NCBI RefSeq assembly: GCF_000248055.1
Contig: NZ_BAFC01000062.1
Span: 22,184 to 86,183 of the forward strand
Length of the DNA stretch: 64,000 nt
DNA from: Gordonia sputi NBRC 100414
GTDB taxonomy: Bacteria; Actinomycetota; Actinomycetes; Mycobacteriales; Mycobacteriaceae
Reading direction: 5' to 3'
Below the pieces are notes generated by a model. The model saw nothing but the letters and a program-made list of their open reading frames with translations. It was not told where the DNA came from and did not search any database. A program made the translations under genes and the position numbers. The first letter of the stretch is position 1, and each line of letters starts with the position of its first letter. Below are positions 7,962 through 20,207 of the stretch, in pieces.

Positions 7962-8390
7962 TCAGTCGTTGGCGGTGCGCGACGCGGCGGCCTGTGCGGC
8001 CGCGTCGCGCGCTATCTCTCTGCCGGCCACGGAAGCACCACTGGTCAGCAATGCACGCCTCCATGGAACGACGCCCTCGATCTCGATCTGAATCGACATC
8101 GACAGCACGGTCCGGATCAGAACGATGATTCCGAGGATCAACGCGTCCTCGATCGACGGCTTGGATGTGATCGTGCGGATCAGGTCTGCTGCCACGAGCA
8201 CCTCGAGGCCAAGCAGGATCGCCGCGCCGAGGGTGTTGCGCAGCGTCGAATAGGCGGTTTGGCCGCCCTCACCGCGTCGGAGCGCTCGACCGGCCAGTAT
8301 CAGCGACATGATGAACCCGAGGACCATCGTCAACGCACCGATCGCCTCGAACGCCACAGCGACCCCGGAGAAGACTTCCTCGATGTGCAT
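7962..8390 (-). CDS. DUF1622 family membrane protein
   Basis: 142-aa membrane protein with three hydrophobic segments (about 9-33, 48-68 and 80-98). The pattern FEAIG...GFIMSL and the region around LRNTLGAAILLGLEVLVAAD are typical of DUF1622. The protein ends in an Ala-rich tail. The biochemical role is unknown. It converges with the cutinase gene, 15 bp apart. Upstream lies the non-coding repeat array before the tRNA genes, so its promoter must lie in or next to that array. Confidence 0.85.
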   Translation of the reverse strand: MHIEEVFSGVAVAFEAIGALTMVLGFIMSLILAGRALRRGEGGQTAYSTLRNTLGAAILLGLEVLVAADLIRTITSKPSIEDALILGIIVLIRTVLSMSIQIEIEGVVPWRRALLTSGASVAGREIARDAAAQAAASRTAND

Positions 8391-9030
8391 GTGGAGAGAG
8401 TACGCAGCAGTCCGCCGTCGCGGCGGTGCAACGACACGCGTTGTGGCGGTGCAACGGCACGCGTTGTGAGATCGAGGTGTTGGTCGGCGTGTTGGGGCCC
8501 GAGTGTGCCTGCCGCGGTTCGTTTGGGTGCGGCTGGCGGCGGGGGTTTGGGTGGTCTCTGCTCGACGCTGCCACCCGGCGGCGTACGGCCCAAGCTGGTC
8601 GTCGACGACAGTCCGCGGGAATGTACGAACGCGGAAGGTACAAAACTAGGGGAAGGTTCTCTCCGCTAGTTTCTGCGCGGCGGGCGGACTCTTCCGCGAG
8701 AAACTGCACGCCGGGTGGACTCTTCCCCGAGAAACTGCGCGGCAGGCGTACTCTTCCCTCAGTTTCTGCGCGGCTGGCGGACTTCTTCCCCCAGTTTCAG
8801 CGCCTCCGCGGGACTTTCCCCGTGTCTCGTACCCTTCCCCTAGCAACAACTCGAGGAAAGGTACAGGACCCGCGGAAAGGTTCTTTCCCCTAGTTTCTGC
8901 GCGGGAGGTGGACTCTTCCCCGAGAAACTCCGCGGGACAACGCCGGGCACCTGAAACGGCTCCGAGGGCGATACGAACTGGAATCAGACGCCGCGCGGTG
9001 CGCGTCCCAGGGCCGAGAAGTACATGCTTG
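8391..9030. repeat. Non-coding region with imperfect repeat array (8643-8940)
   Basis: No gene is seen in these 640 bp. From 8643 to 8940, units of about 31 bp built on 'GTTTCTGCGCGG..GG.GGACTCTTCCCC.AG' recur five to six times, in both orientations. The left edge has AAACTAGGGGAAGGTTCT (8643-8660) and the right edge the inverse TTCCCCTAGTTTCTG (8885-8899), so the whole array can fold as a large inverted repeat. Nothing is recognisable in 8391-8640 beyond a duplicated GGTGCAACG-CACGCGTTGTG motif. Confidence 0.75.
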
Positions 9031-9103
9031 TGGAGCCTAGGAGATTCGAACTCCTGACATCTGCCTTGCAAAGGCAGCGCTCTACCAACTGAGCTAAGGC
9101 CCC
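9031..9103 (-). tRNA. tRNA-Ala (anticodon TGC)
   Basis: The minus strand reads as a 73-nt cloverleaf starting GGGGCCTTAGCTCAG and ending in the acceptor strand GGCTCCA. The anticodon stem-loop is centred on TTTGCAA (anticodon TGC), and the T arm has the GTTCGAATC loop. CCA is not encoded. The pair tRNA-Ile/tRNA-Ala downstream of gyrA is conserved in mycobacteria. Confidence 0.97.
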
Positions 9104-9166
9104 GTGCCGGGCGTCGAAAATACGACCGACGGGTTGCGAAACGGGCTGACGAACAACCACTCGCAG

Positions 9167-9240
9167 TGGGCCTAGGAGGACTTGAACCTCCGACCTCTTC
9201 GTTATCAGCGAAGCGCTCTAACCGCCTGAGCTATAGGCCC
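9167..9240 (-). tRNA. tRNA-Ile (anticodon GAT)
   Basis: The minus strand gives a 74-nt cloverleaf beginning GGGCCTATAGCTCAG, with anticodon loop CTGATAA (GAT) and T loop GTTCAAGTC, and the acceptor ending TAGGCCCA. CCA is not encoded. It lies 63 bp upstream of tRNA-Ala on the same strand, so the two are probably co-transcribed. Confidence 0.97.
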
Positions 9241-9296
9241 GTGAACCGAGGATTGAGGTTACCCGACGAGGTCGTCAACAACCAAAACGGCTGGTC

Positions 9297-9590
9297 AGGG
9301 TGGTCTCGACAAGCTCGACCAGCGGGGGTCGGCACGACCAGCGGGTGCGGCCTGCCGGAGTGGTCTCGACAAGCTCGACCAACGGGAGTCGGCACGATCA
9401 GCGGGAGTCGGCACGACCACCGAGTGCGGCCTGCCGGAGTGGTCTCGACAAGCTCGACCAACGGGGCTCAGCTCGACCAGCGGGGGGTCAGCCCGACCAG
9501 CGGGGCTCAGCCCGACCAGCGGGGCCAGCTCGACCAGCGCGAGCCAACTCCACCAGCGGCGGTCAGCCCCACCAGCGGGGTCGGCTAGTC
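9297..9590. repeat. Interspersed short-repeat cluster B
   Basis: Non-coding stretch between tRNA-Ile and the DUF3566 gene. Three exact copies of GTCTCGACAAGCTCGACCA start at 9303, 9363 and 9441, surrounded by degenerate 'GACCAGCGGGG' units. This is the same family as cluster A at 2343-2745, but the 47-bp element is absent here. Confidence 0.85.
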
Positions 9591-10586
9591 CAGATCCCCC
9601 AGCGTTACCTCGGCGCCGCCGACGAGGTCGGCGCACAGGTTGTAGATGTACGCGCCGATGGTGGCGATGGCGGTCAGCAGGATCGCGTTGATCGCGCCGA
9701 GCAGCACGGCGTAGCCGAAGATCGTGCCTGCACCGATGACGTCGCCCTCGCTCGACGACCCGTCGGCGGTGACAAGGGTGCCGAACGAACTGTTGATCTG
9801 GTCCCAGACGCCCATGCCGTCGAGGATCAGGTACAGCACGGCCACGGCGATCATCCAGATGAAGAATCCGACGACAGCGAGCACGGCGGAGATCTTGAAT
9901 GTGGCCCACGGGTCGATCCGGCGGATCTGCACGGCGGCACGCAGCGCCGTCGCATGACCGACCTGAGCCGGTGCCGGGCGCGGAGCCGCCGCAGCAGCTA
10001 CCTCAGCGGGTTGGCGAACCTCTGCGGTGTGATGAATCTGGTCGAGGTCGGGCAGTTGCTCGTCCTCGGACGGGTCGCGCACGATCGTCCGCGTAGGTGA
10101 CTCGACAAAGCCGGTACGTGCACCCGTGCCGCCCCCCACAGAGGTCGACGACGCAGCCGGGCGAGACGGTCCGTCCGTGCGGGCGGGATTGTCGAGCTTG
10201 GTGACCGGTGCCTGTCCCCCGGCCGGTTCGGAGGTCACCATGCCGCGCGGCGGCGGGCCGCCCTTTCCACTCGGCGGCGGGCCGCCCTTTCCGTTTGGCG
10301 GCAGGCCCCCATTTGGTGGCGGGCCGTTCTGGCCGTTGGGTGCCTGCGGCGGCACTCCACCGCGCTGCCAGGGCGGCACCAGGCCACCCTGCTTGGGAGC
10401 TCCGACCGGGCTCTGGTTCTTCGATGGCATCGAGGGATGGGTCACCGCGTCTGACCCGGAGTTCTGAGCACCCGAAGGACCCGGACCGGACGACCGAGCC
10501 GGACCCCCGGGATTACCGGAGTCGGTGGGGCCCGAAGGCCGGCCGGTCGTCGACTTCTTGTCGTCCGGGTCGTTCGGTGTGCTCAC
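9585..10586 (-). CDS. DUF3566 domain membrane protein (Rv0007-like)
   Basis: 333 aa. The first 200 residues are disordered and rich in Pro/Gly/Lys, with repeated 'GKGGPPP' units. The C-terminal DUF3566 domain begins at RAAVQIRRIDPWATFKIS, followed by a first membrane helix (about 225-252), an extracytoplasmic loop containing FGTLV and GAGTIFGYA, and a second helix ending in the YNLCADLVGG signature. The start is GTG at 10586. It lies 142 bp downstream of gyrA, as in mycobacteria. The function is unknown; the position next to gyrase genes is strongly conserved. Confidence 0.9.
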   Translation of the reverse strand: MSTPNDPDDKKSTTGRPSGPTDSGNPGGPARSSGPGPSGAQNSGSDAVTHPSMPSKNQSPVGAPKQGGLVPPWQRGGVPPQAPNGQNGPPPNGGLPPNGKGGPPPSGKGGPPPRGMVTSEPAGGQAPVTKLDNPARTDGPSRPAASSTSVGGGTGARTGFVESPTRTIVRDPSEDEQLPDLDQIHHTAEVRQPAEVAAAAAPRPAPAQVGHATALRAAVQIRRIDPWATFKISAVLAVVGFFIWMIAVAVLYLILDGMGVWDQINSSFGTLVTADGSSSEGDVIGAGTIFGYAVLLGAINAILLTAIATIGAYIYNLCADLVGGAEVTLGDLD

Positions 10587-10728
10587 TCGTGTTCCCTCAC
10601 TCCATAACGCGTGCTATCCCAGCCACAACGACGCGGGCCGGCGTTGCACACCACACTAACGGTTGAACCGCTCCCACTGGCTGAAGCGACCGCCGTGGGG
10701 TCGACACTGGCGCGCCGAACCCCCAGGG

Positions 10729-13218
10729 CTACTCGGCAGCAGCCTCGACGTCGGGCTCATCGGCGTTCCGTGCGATGGCGATCAGGGTTGTCCCCTCATC
10801 GAGGTTCATCAGACGGACACCCTTTGTCTGACGTCCGGCCTTGCGCACCTGCTTGGCGGCCGTGCGGATGACACCGCCGCCCGAGGTGATCGCGTAGAGC
10901 TCCGAATCGTCGTCGACGATGATCGCGCCGATCAGTACGCCGCGTCTGCGGTCGTGCTGAATGGTCAGCACTCCCTTGCCGCCGCGGCCCTGCACCGGGT
11001 AGTCGTCCATCGGAGTGCGCTTGGCGTAGCCGCCCGACGTCGCGACCAGGAGGTAGGTGCCCTCACGCACGACGTTGAGCGAGAGCAGCTCGTCGTCGCC
11101 GTTGAAGCGCATGCCCTGAACGCCGGAGGTCTGGCGTCCCATCGGTCGCAGGGTCTCGTCGTCGGCGTGGAACCGGATCGACTGGCCCTTCTGGGAGACG
11201 AGCAGCAGGTCGTCGTCGGAGCTGCAGAGCTGTGCTCCGACAAGTTCGTCCTCACCGCGGAGGTTGATGGCCGCGATACCGCCAGAGCGGTTGGAGTCGA
11301 AGTCTTCGAGCTTGGACTTCTTCACCAGACCATTGCGGGTGGCGAGCACCAGATACGGCGCATCCTGATACGTCTTGAGCTGGATGACCTGAGCGATCCG
11401 CTCCTCCGGCTGGAAGGCCAGCAGGTTGGCGACGTGCTGGCCGCGCGCGGTGCGGTTGGCCTCAGGAAGCTCGTACGCCTTGGCGCGGTAGACGCGACCC
11501 TTGGTGGTGAAGAACAGGATCCAGTCGTGGGTGGAGCTCACGAAGAAGTGCTTGACGATGTCGTCCTGCTTGAGGCCTGCACCCTGCACACCCTTGCCGC
11601 CACGTCGCTGACTGCGGTACAGGTCGGTCTTCGTGCGCTTGGCATATCCGGTCTCGGTGATGGTGACGACGACGTCTTCGCGCGCGATGAGATCCTCGTC
11701 GGTGACGTCTCCGTCTGCGGCGATGATCTTTGTTCGACGCTCATCGCCGAACTTCTCGACGACCACCTTGAGCTCGTCACGCACGATGGCGCGCTGACGC
11801 TCGGGCTTGGCGAGGATGTCCTTGAGGTCGGCGATCTCGAGTTCGATCTCGGCCAACTCATCGATGATCTTCTGGCGCTCGAGTGCGGACAGACGACGCA
11901 ACTGCATCGCCAGAATGGCGTCGGCCTGGATCTCGTCGATGTCGAGGAGACCGATGAGGCCCTGTCGCGCCGCGTCGGTGTTGGCCGACGCACGGATCAG
12001 TGCGATCACTTCGTCAAGTGCGTCAAGGGCTTTCACGAGACCGCGCAAAATGTGCGCGCGTTCTTCTGCCTTGCGCAACCTGTACCGCGTACGACGCACG
12101 ATGACGTCGATCTGGTGCGCGACGTAGTAGCGGATCATCTGGTCGAGACGCAGGGTGCGCGGCACGCCGTCGACGATGGACAGCATGTTGGCGCCGAAAC
12201 TGGTCTGCAACTGGCTGTGCTTGTAGAGGTTGTTCAGCACGACCTTGGCGACGGCGTCGCGACGCAGGGTGACGACGATGCGCATGCCGTCGCGATCGGA
12301 GGACTGATCCTCGATTCGACTGATGCCCTTGAGTTTTCCCTCGTTGACCTGTTCGGCGATCGACGCGATCAGGTTGTCGGGGTTGACCTGGTACGGCAGC
12401 TCGGTGACGACGAGGGTGGTGGTGCCCTTGTTCTCCTCGATGTCGACGACGCTTCGCATACGGATGCTGCCGCGGCCTGTCGTGTAGGCATCGCGGATGC
12501 CCTGGCTGCCGACAATCAGTGCGGCCGTGGGGAAGTCGGGCCCCTTGATGGCTTCCATGCACGCCGCGAGCATGGTTTCCTCGTCGGCCTCGGGATTCTC
12601 CAGAGCCCAAAAGACCGCGTCGGCAACCTCATTGAGGTTGTGCGGCGGGATGTTGGTGGCCATACCGACCGCGATACCGCCCGACCCGTTGATCAACAGG
12701 TTGGGGATACGTGCGGGCAGAACCGTCGGCTCGTTGGTCTTGCCGTCGTAGTTGGGCGTGAAATCGACTGTCTCCTCGTCGATGTCGCGCAACATCTCCA
12801 TCGCGAGGGGCGTGAGGCGTGCCTCGGTGTAACGCATGGCGGCCGCGCCATCGTTGCCGCGCGAACCGAAGTTGCCCTGACCGTCGATCAGCGGGTACCG
12901 CATCGACCACGGCTGCGCGAGGCGCACCAGCGCGTCGTAGATCGCGCTGTCGCCGTGGGGATGGTAGTTACCCATCGTCTCTGCAACGGGTTTCGCGGAT
13001 TTCACGTAACCGCGGTCTGGGCGGAACCCGGCGTCGTAGGACGCGTAGAGAAGTCGACGGTGCACGGGCTTCAGTCCGTCGCGCACCTCGGGTAGTGCGC
13101 GACCGACGATGACGCTCATCGCGTAGTCGATGTAGCTGTTCTGCATCTCCTGGCCGAGATCGACCGGTTCGATGCGATCGCCCGCTCCCCCGTTTGGCGG
13201 GAGTGTGGTGTCAGTCAT
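10729..13218 (-). CDS. gyrA: DNA gyrase subunit A
   Basis: 829 aa; the DNA-cleaving subunit of gyrase, which introduces negative supercoils. The active-site Tyr is Y130 in [11 protein letters not shown]. The quinolone-resistance region reads [13 protein letters not shown]: Ser91 and Asp95 match the drug-sensitive E. coli S83/D87 positions, and M. tuberculosis has Ala at the first of these. The GyrA box is QRRGGKG, at the start of the C-terminal beta-pinwheel. ATG at 13218 has an AAAAGGA ribosome site. The gap to gyrB is 26 bp, so the two form an operon. Confidence 0.98.
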   Translation of the reverse strand: MTDTTLPPNGGAGDRIEPVDLGQEMQNSYIDYAMSVIVGRALPEVRDGLKPVHRRLLYASYDAGFRPDRGYVKSAKPVAETMGNYHPHGDSAIYDALVRLAQPWSMRYPLIDGQGNFGSRGNDGAAAMRYTEARLTPLAMEMLRDIDEETVDFTPNYDGKTNEPTVLPARIPNLLINGSGGIAVGMATNIPPHNLNEVADAVFWALENPEADEETMLAACMEAIKGPDFPTAALIVGSQGIRDAYTTGRGSIRMRSVVDIEENKGTTTLVVTELPYQVNPDNLIASIAEQVNEGKLKGISRIEDQSSDRDGMRIVVTLRRDAVAKVVLNNLYKHSQLQTSFGANMLSIVDGVPRTLRLDQMIRYYVAHQIDVIVRRTRYRLRKAEERAHILRGLVKALDALDEVIALIRASANTDAARQGLIGLLDIDEIQADAILAMQLRRLSALERQKIIDELAEIELEIADLKDILAKPERQRAIVRDELKVVVEKFGDERRTKIIAADGDVTDEDLIAREDVVVTITETGYAKRTKTDLYRSQRRGGKGVQGAGLKQDDIVKHFFVSSTHDWILFFTTKGRVYRAKAYELPEANRTARGQHVANLLAFQPEERIAQVIQLKTYQDAPYLVLATRNGLVKKSKLEDFDSNRSGGIAAINLRGEDELVGAQLCSSDDDLLLVSQKGQSIRFHADDETLRPMGRQTSGVQGMRFNGDDELLSLNVVREGTYLLVATSGGYAKRTPMDDYPVQGRGGKGVLTIQHDRRRGVLIGAIIVDDDSELYAITSGGGVIRTAAKQVRKAGRQTKGVRLMNLDEGTTLIAIARNADEPDVEAAAE

Positions 13219-13244
13219 CAGTATCCTTTTCGATTCGTGAGAGA

Positions 13245-15676
<2,432 letters not shown>

Positions 15677-16240
15677 TCAGCCGTAGGTGTCGCGAGGACC
15701 CCGACCGGGGACGTTGCGTTTGCCCTTTTGCCACGACGGCGCCTTGGGGCCCGTGATCCGTAACGACGTCACTATGTCGTCGCCGATGGCCGCGGCGATC
15801 TTCGCCAGGATCTGGCGCTGCACATACCGCAGCTGCGTCGCCCACGCCGTCGACTCGGCCTGTACGTGAAGTACCTTGTCCTGCAACGCTTCTGGCTTGG
15901 CATGCGCGGCGATGTCCGGTCCGACGATTTGCAGCCACTGCCCGAACAACGTGCCCTCGGCGATCTGAGGCTCCCACCCGCGGTCGCGCGCCAGGCCGCC
16001 GACGAGCCTGGAGAAGGGCTGCGGATCCCGCGAATCCGGGCCGGCGCCCGACCAGCGTCGACGACTCGACGACCCGCGCGGACGTCGAATCGGCGACGCC
16101 CGGCCATGACCCACCGACTTGCCCGCAGCACGCGCCGACGCCCGTGCCTCCTCCAAGGCGCGGCGTGCCCGCTCATACCCGCTCGACGCGTCGCCACCAG
16201 GCGACTCGGTGCCTGGCTGCTCTTCGGGGGTGTCGCTCAT
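15677..16240 (-). CDS. dciA: DciA-type protein (DUF721), replicative helicase loading factor
   Basis: 187 aa, the equivalent of Rv0004. DUF721/DciA proteins are the ancestral bacterial loaders or activators of the DnaB helicase. The first 75 residues are charged and flexible. The conserved domain runs from about 78 to 165 and includes WLQIVGPDIAAHAKPEALQDKVLHVQAESTAWATQL, with the characteristic Trp residues; the tail is basic. The start ATG overlaps the recF stop as ATGA, so translation is coupled. Confidence 0.92.
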   Translation of the reverse strand: MSDTPEEQPGTESPGGDASSGYERARRALEEARASARAAGKSVGHGRASPIRRPRGSSSRRRWSGAGPDSRDPQPFSRLVGGLARDRGWEPQIAEGTLFGQWLQIVGPDIAAHAKPEALQDKVLHVQAESTAWATQLRYVQRQILAKIAAAIGDDIVTSLRITGPKAPSWQKGKRNVPGRGPRDTYG

Positions 16241-17433
16241 GAGTCCATGCTCTCAGTTGCCTCGGACATCAGTTCGGAATGCCGCGTGCCGTCGGCCTCG
16301 TCGACAACGTTGACTCCGATACGTCTGCCGCCGACACCTTCGGGGATGTCCTCGGCGACAGCAGCGGTGATCAGCAGCTGTTCGGCACCGGCGGTGAACT
16401 CCACCAGTTTGCGACGTCGCGCGGCGTCGAGTTCAGCGAAGACGTCGTCGAGCATGATGACCGGTTCGATCCCCTCGCTGCGCACGAGCTCGACCGACCC
16501 GAGTCGCAACGCCAACGCGAGCGACCACGATTCTCCGTGCGAGGCGAAACCCTTGGCCACCTCGGACCCGAGAACAATGTCGATGTCGTCGCGGTGCGGA
16601 CCGACAAGACTGACGCCGCGCTCGATCTCCTTGGTGCGCGTCTGCCCAAGGCGCTCGAGTAGTTGTGTCGCGATGGTTTCCGAATCTGGTTCGACGTCGC
16701 GCGGTGGCACCAGCTCCGGCCCCGCCGACGCGCGATAGCTCAACGCGGCAGGACGCGAATGCGGAGCGATCGACGAGTACGACGCGACGAAGTGCGGCTC
16801 GAGATCACGCAGTACCTCGATTCGCGCAGCCGTCACCTGGCCACCGAGATCGGCGAGCTGAGCGTCCCACACGTCGAGGGTGCTGATCACCGAATCGGCG
16901 TCGGATCCTCCTCGACGCAGCGCCGCGCCCGCGGTCTTGAGCAGCGCGGAACGCTGCCGCAACACCCTGTCGTAGTCGGAACGTGCTGCGGCCCAACGGG
17001 GTCCGCGCTGGGCGACGAGCTCGTCGATGAAACGTCGACGATCGCTCGGATCGCCGCGGATGAGGAGTAAGTCTTCCGGGGCGAACAGCACTGCGCGCAG
17101 CACACCGAGGATCTCGCGCGGGCGTCGACATGGAGATCCGTTGAGCCAGGCCTTGTTTGACCCTTCGGCAGCAATCTGCAGGCTGACCGCGAGCTCACGA
17201 CCCGCGTTCTCGACGGTCGCTCCGACTGACGCCGACGTCGCCCCTGACCGGACGAGCGGCGCGTCGGAGCTCACCCGGTGCGAACGAAGTGTCGCGATGT
17301 AGAAGAGCGCTTCGAGCAGGTTGGTTTTGCCAAAACCGTTGCGGCCGGTGAAGATCGTCGGTTCGGGGCGAAGGGTGAGGTCGGCCGAAGGCCACGATCG
17401 GTAGTCGCGCAGGTGTAGTTCACGAACAAACAC
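16237..17433 (-). CDS. recF: DNA replication and repair protein RecF
   Basis: 398-aa SMC-like ATPase that helps load RecA at gaps. Walker A is GRNGFGKTNL (about 30-39). The ABC signature region lies around residues 280-300, and Walker B is PVIMLDDVFAELD. The N-terminus VRELHLRDYRSW is typical. The start is GTG at 17433. It overlaps dciA by 4 nt downstream and lies 12 bp after gnd, within the dnaN-gnd-recF-dciA gene string. Confidence 0.97.
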   Translation of the reverse strand: MFVRELHLRDYRSWPSADLTLRPEPTIFTGRNGFGKTNLLEALFYIATLRSHRVSSDAPLVRSGATSASVGATVENAGRELAVSLQIAAEGSNKAWLNGSPCRRPREILGVLRAVLFAPEDLLLIRGDPSDRRRFIDELVAQRGPRWAAARSDYDRVLRQRSALLKTAGAALRRGGSDADSVISTLDVWDAQLADLGGQVTAARIEVLRDLEPHFVASYSSIAPHSRPAALSYRASAGPELVPPRDVEPDSETIATQLLERLGQTRTKEIERGVSLVGPHRDDIDIVLGSEVAKGFASHGESWSLALALRLGSVELVRSEGIEPVIMLDDVFAELDAARRRKLVEFTAGAEQLLITAAVAEDIPEGVGGRRIGVNVVDEADGTRHSELMSEATESMDS

Positions 17434-17445
17434 GGGACGTCGAAA

Positions 17446-18396
17446 TCAGTTGGGCGGAGCGGTATTCGACGGATTCTGAACCGGCGTTCCCGTCTCGCCG
17501 ACGTTCTTGCCCGCGGTGTTCTGCATGGAGTGTCCGCCGAACTGGTTACGCAGCGCCGACACTGCCTTGAGCGCGGGCGAACCGCCCTTCTCCCGCGACG
17601 CGAAGCGTGCGAACAACGCCGCAGAGATGACGTTGGCGGGCACGGCGTGGCGAATCGCTTCCTCGACGGTCCATCGACCTTCACCGGAATCCTGTGTGTA
17701 GTCGGAGATTTCGGTGAGGCCAGGATCTTCCTGCAGGGCTCGGACCAACAGGTCGAGGAGCCACGACCGGATCACCGTGCCCTGTGTCCAGGCCTGCATC
17801 GTGCCCTCGACATCGACGATGAGCGGCTCGGCGTTGAGCAGTGCGTAACCCTCGCCGTAGGCATGCATCAGGCCGTACTCGATGCCGTTGTGCACCATCT
17901 TGGCGTAGTGGCCGGCGCCGACGGGTCCGGCGTGAACGAATCCGTCGGCTCGCTCACCGGGCGGCCGCAGTGCGTCGAAGATCGGCATAAGCCGCTCGAC
18001 GTCGGCGTCGGATCCACCGACCATCAGGCCGTATCCGTTCTCCAAGCCCCACACGCCGCCGGAGACTCCGCAGTCCAGGTAACCGATTCCCTTGTCGCCC
18101 AGGGTTTTTGCGTGGGGCTCATCGTCGGTGTACCGCGAGTTACCACCATCGACGACGACGTCGCCCGGCTCCAGCAGGCCTGCGAGTTCTGCGACGCACT
18201 GCTGAGTGGGTTCGCCGGAAGGCACCATGATCCACACCGCGCGAGGTGCGTCGAGCGCTGCCACCATATCGGCCATCGACGCGACGTCGGAGACCTCCGG
18301 GCGCGGGTCGTACCCAACGACCTTGTGGCCGCCGCGCTCGATACGGGTGCGCATGTTGGCACCCATCTTGCCGAGGCCGATCAGTCCGAGCTGCAT
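17446..18396 (-). CDS. gnd: 6-phosphogluconate dehydrogenase, decarboxylating (short form)
   Basis: 316-aa short-type enzyme that oxidises 6-phosphogluconate to ribulose 5-phosphate, CO2 and NAD(P)H. The N-terminal Rossmann motif is GLIGLGKMGANM. Substrate-binding motifs DGGNSRYTDD, DCGVSGGVWGLENGYGLMVGG and KMVHNGIEYG with the catalytic Lys are intact. About 20 extra C-terminal residues are low complexity. Its place between dnaN and recF is shared with M. smegmatis but not M. tuberculosis. Confidence 0.95.
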   Translation of the reverse strand: MQLGLIGLGKMGANMRTRIERGGHKVVGYDPRPEVSDVASMADMVAALDAPRAVWIMVPSGEPTQQCVAELAGLLEPGDVVVDGGNSRYTDDEPHAKTLGDKGIGYLDCGVSGGVWGLENGYGLMVGGSDADVERLMPIFDALRPPGERADGFVHAGPVGAGHYAKMVHNGIEYGLMHAYGEGYALLNAEPLIVDVEGTMQAWTQGTVIRSWLLDLLVRALQEDPGLTEISDYTQDSGEGRWTVEEAIRHAVPANVISAALFARFASREKGGSPALKAVSALRNQFGGHSMQNTAGKNVGETGTPVQNPSNTAPPN

Positions 18397-18471
18397 GGCT
18401 TCCCCTTCGCGTGTGCGTGAAAGATCAGTGCTGCCTTGATGTTTCGTTACTCGGACTCGGCGCCTGAGCCG

Positions 18472-19638
18472 CTATCCGGGCAGGCGAACCGGCATCAGCA
18501 GGTAGGTGAAAACGCTGTCGGGTGCGACGAACGCTCCGGATTCGTCGGCGATGGGTTCGTCGCCGGTCGACGGGCGCAGCACCGCGGGACGGCTCGGCGT
18601 CGTGAATCCGAAGTCGACGGTTGCGACGCCGATCGCCGAGAGTCCGTCCTGCAGGTAGGTCGGATTGAAGGCGATGGTCAGCGGCTCGCCGTAGAACTGC
18701 ACGGGCAGCTCTTCTTCGGCGCGGCCTGCTTCGTCGCCGCCTGCCGTGAGCAGAACGGATCCGTCGCGGAATTCCATGCGCACCTGCGCGCCGCGCTCGG
18801 CGACGAGCGCTACACGCTTGATGGCCTCGATCAGAGGTGCACTCTCAATGGTGGCGATGGCGGTGTGGCTCGCGGGCAACAGCTGGCGGAACTTCGGGAA
18901 CTCGGCGTCGAGGAGACGGGTCGTCGTCTGCTTGGTCTCGCCGACGATGCCCAGGATCCCCTCGCCACCGAGTGCTGAACCGCTGCCGAATGCCAGCTTC
19001 ACGTCGCCGGAGTCGGAGCTCGCGGTCCGCGCGCTCTCGGACAACGTCTTCGCCGGCACGAGAACGGCACCCGAAGCGCCGGAATCGGCTGGCTCCCACT
19101 CCAATTCGCGTACCGCGAGGCGGAAGCGATCGGTGGCCGCCAGGACGACGGTCTTGCCGTCGATCTCGACGCGCACGCCGGTGAGCATCGGGAGTGTGTC
19201 ATCACGGCCGGCGGCGACGGCGACCTGGGAGATGGCCTCGGCGAACACCTGCGCCGGGATCAGTCCGGTCACGGCCGGGACGTCGGGAAGCTGTGGGTAG
19301 TCCTCGACGGGCATGGTCGGCAGCGAGAACTTCGCGCTGCCGCAGGTGATGGCGACGCGGGATCCGTCGAGCGAGACGTCGACCGGCTTGTTCGGAAGAG
19401 CTTTGGTGATGTCGGCCAGCAGACGGCCGGACACCAGCACCTGCCCGGGTTCTGCGACTTCGGCGCCGATCTTCTGCTGTGCCGAGACCTCGTAGTCGAA
19501 GCCGGAGACGGTCAGCCCGGCGTCGTCGGCCAGGAGGACCACACAACCGAGCACGGGAACGGGCGGGCGAGACGGCAAACTGCGCGCTACCCAGGCGACG
19601 GCATCGGCGAACTCGTCACGCGCGACACGGAACTTCAT
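18472..19638 (-). CDS. dnaN: DNA polymerase III beta subunit (sliding clamp)
   Basis: 388 aa; forms the ring clamp that tethers the replicase to DNA. Three repeated clamp folds are recognisable. The start [22 protein letters not shown] and the C-terminal LLMPVRL are family signatures. ATG at 19638. It heads the minus-strand string dnaN-gnd-recF-dciA and directly borders oriC. Confidence 0.97.
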   Translation of the reverse strand: MKFRVARDEFADAVAWVARSLPSRPPVPVLGCVVLLADDAGLTVSGFDYEVSAQQKIGAEVAEPGQVLVSGRLLADITKALPNKPVDVSLDGSRVAITCGSAKFSLPTMPVEDYPQLPDVPAVTGLIPAQVFAEAISQVAVAAGRDDTLPMLTGVRVEIDGKTVVLAATDRFRLAVRELEWEPADSGASGAVLVPAKTLSESARTASSDSGDVKLAFGSGSALGGEGILGIVGETKQTTTRLLDAEFPKFRQLLPASHTAIATIESAPLIEAIKRVALVAERGAQVRMEFRDGSVLLTAGGDEAGRAEEELPVQFYGEPLTIAFNPTYLQDGLSAIGVATVDFGFTTPSRPAVLRPSTGDEPIADESGAFVAPDSVFTYLLMPVRLPG

Positions 19639-20207
19639 GCTCGGTGGTTGCCCTTCTCTCGGTATTCGCCAGGAGTTCCCACTCTAGAGCGCGATCGCGT
19701 GACGGGGAGTCGTTGGGGTCAAGTCGCCACGCCGCGCCGGGCGTTTGTGCGAGTCAGATCCAGATGACTCGACGACGCCGCTCGAGCAAGGTGTGCACAA
19801 CGGCTTCTTAAAAGAAGTTCTTTTAAGAGAGGGATCCATAACAGTCATAGGCGCTGTGCAAACTGTGGACAACACGACGGATCCCATGTCAGAGCACCGA
19901 CAGGGTTGTGGATCGAACGTGTACGGATCCTGGGTGGGTTGGTCGAGTTGTGCACATGACGAATTCTGTTCGAGCATCGTCCACGTTCTGTACACATCAA
20001 CACCTCCCTTACTCACAGTCGATCCACAGCCTCTTTGAGACACTGGAACGGTCGACGGCGACGTCGAGATGACATGAAAATCCACTCGATCTGATCGTCG
20101 GAGACCCTTGGGTTGGGGTTGAGACTTGTCGTTTCGGCCCCGGAAATGACAACTCCCTCCGCAACCGTGTTGGAGCGGAGGGACTCGAGGAGTTCAGAAG
20201 GATCCGG
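19639..20207. other. oriC: Chromosomal origin of replication (oriC) between dnaN and dnaA
   Basis: 569-bp gene-free region in the position known for mycobacterial oriC. DnaA-box-like 9-mers: TGTGCACAA at 19792-19800, TGTGGACAA at 19864-19872, TGTGGATCG at 19907-19915, TTGTGCACA at 19948-19956 and CGATCCACA at 20020-20028. None equals the consensus TTATCCACA exactly, which is usual for high-GC actinobacteria. An AT-rich 21-bp hairpin at 19807-19827 (CTTAAAAGAA-G-TTCTTTTAAG) is a candidate for the unwinding element or a regulator site. Confidence 0.88.
20154..20183 (-). terminator. dnaA: Terminator-like hairpin after dnaA
   Basis: TCCCTCCGC (20154-20162) pairs with GCGGAGGGA (20175-20183) around a 12-nt loop, 25 nt past the dnaA stop. 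A clear T-run is absent, as often in high-GC genomes. Confidence 0.55.

Noticed and set aside
8643..8940. Possible CRISPR array
   Set aside because: Units are imperfect, occur in both orientations, have no unique spacers of constant length, and no cas genes are present.
12930..12980. Ser91 in the GyrA quinolone region as a resistance change
   Set aside because: Ser at this position with Asp95 is the normal drug-sensitive state in most bacteria; it differs from M. tuberculosis Ala90 only as species variation.
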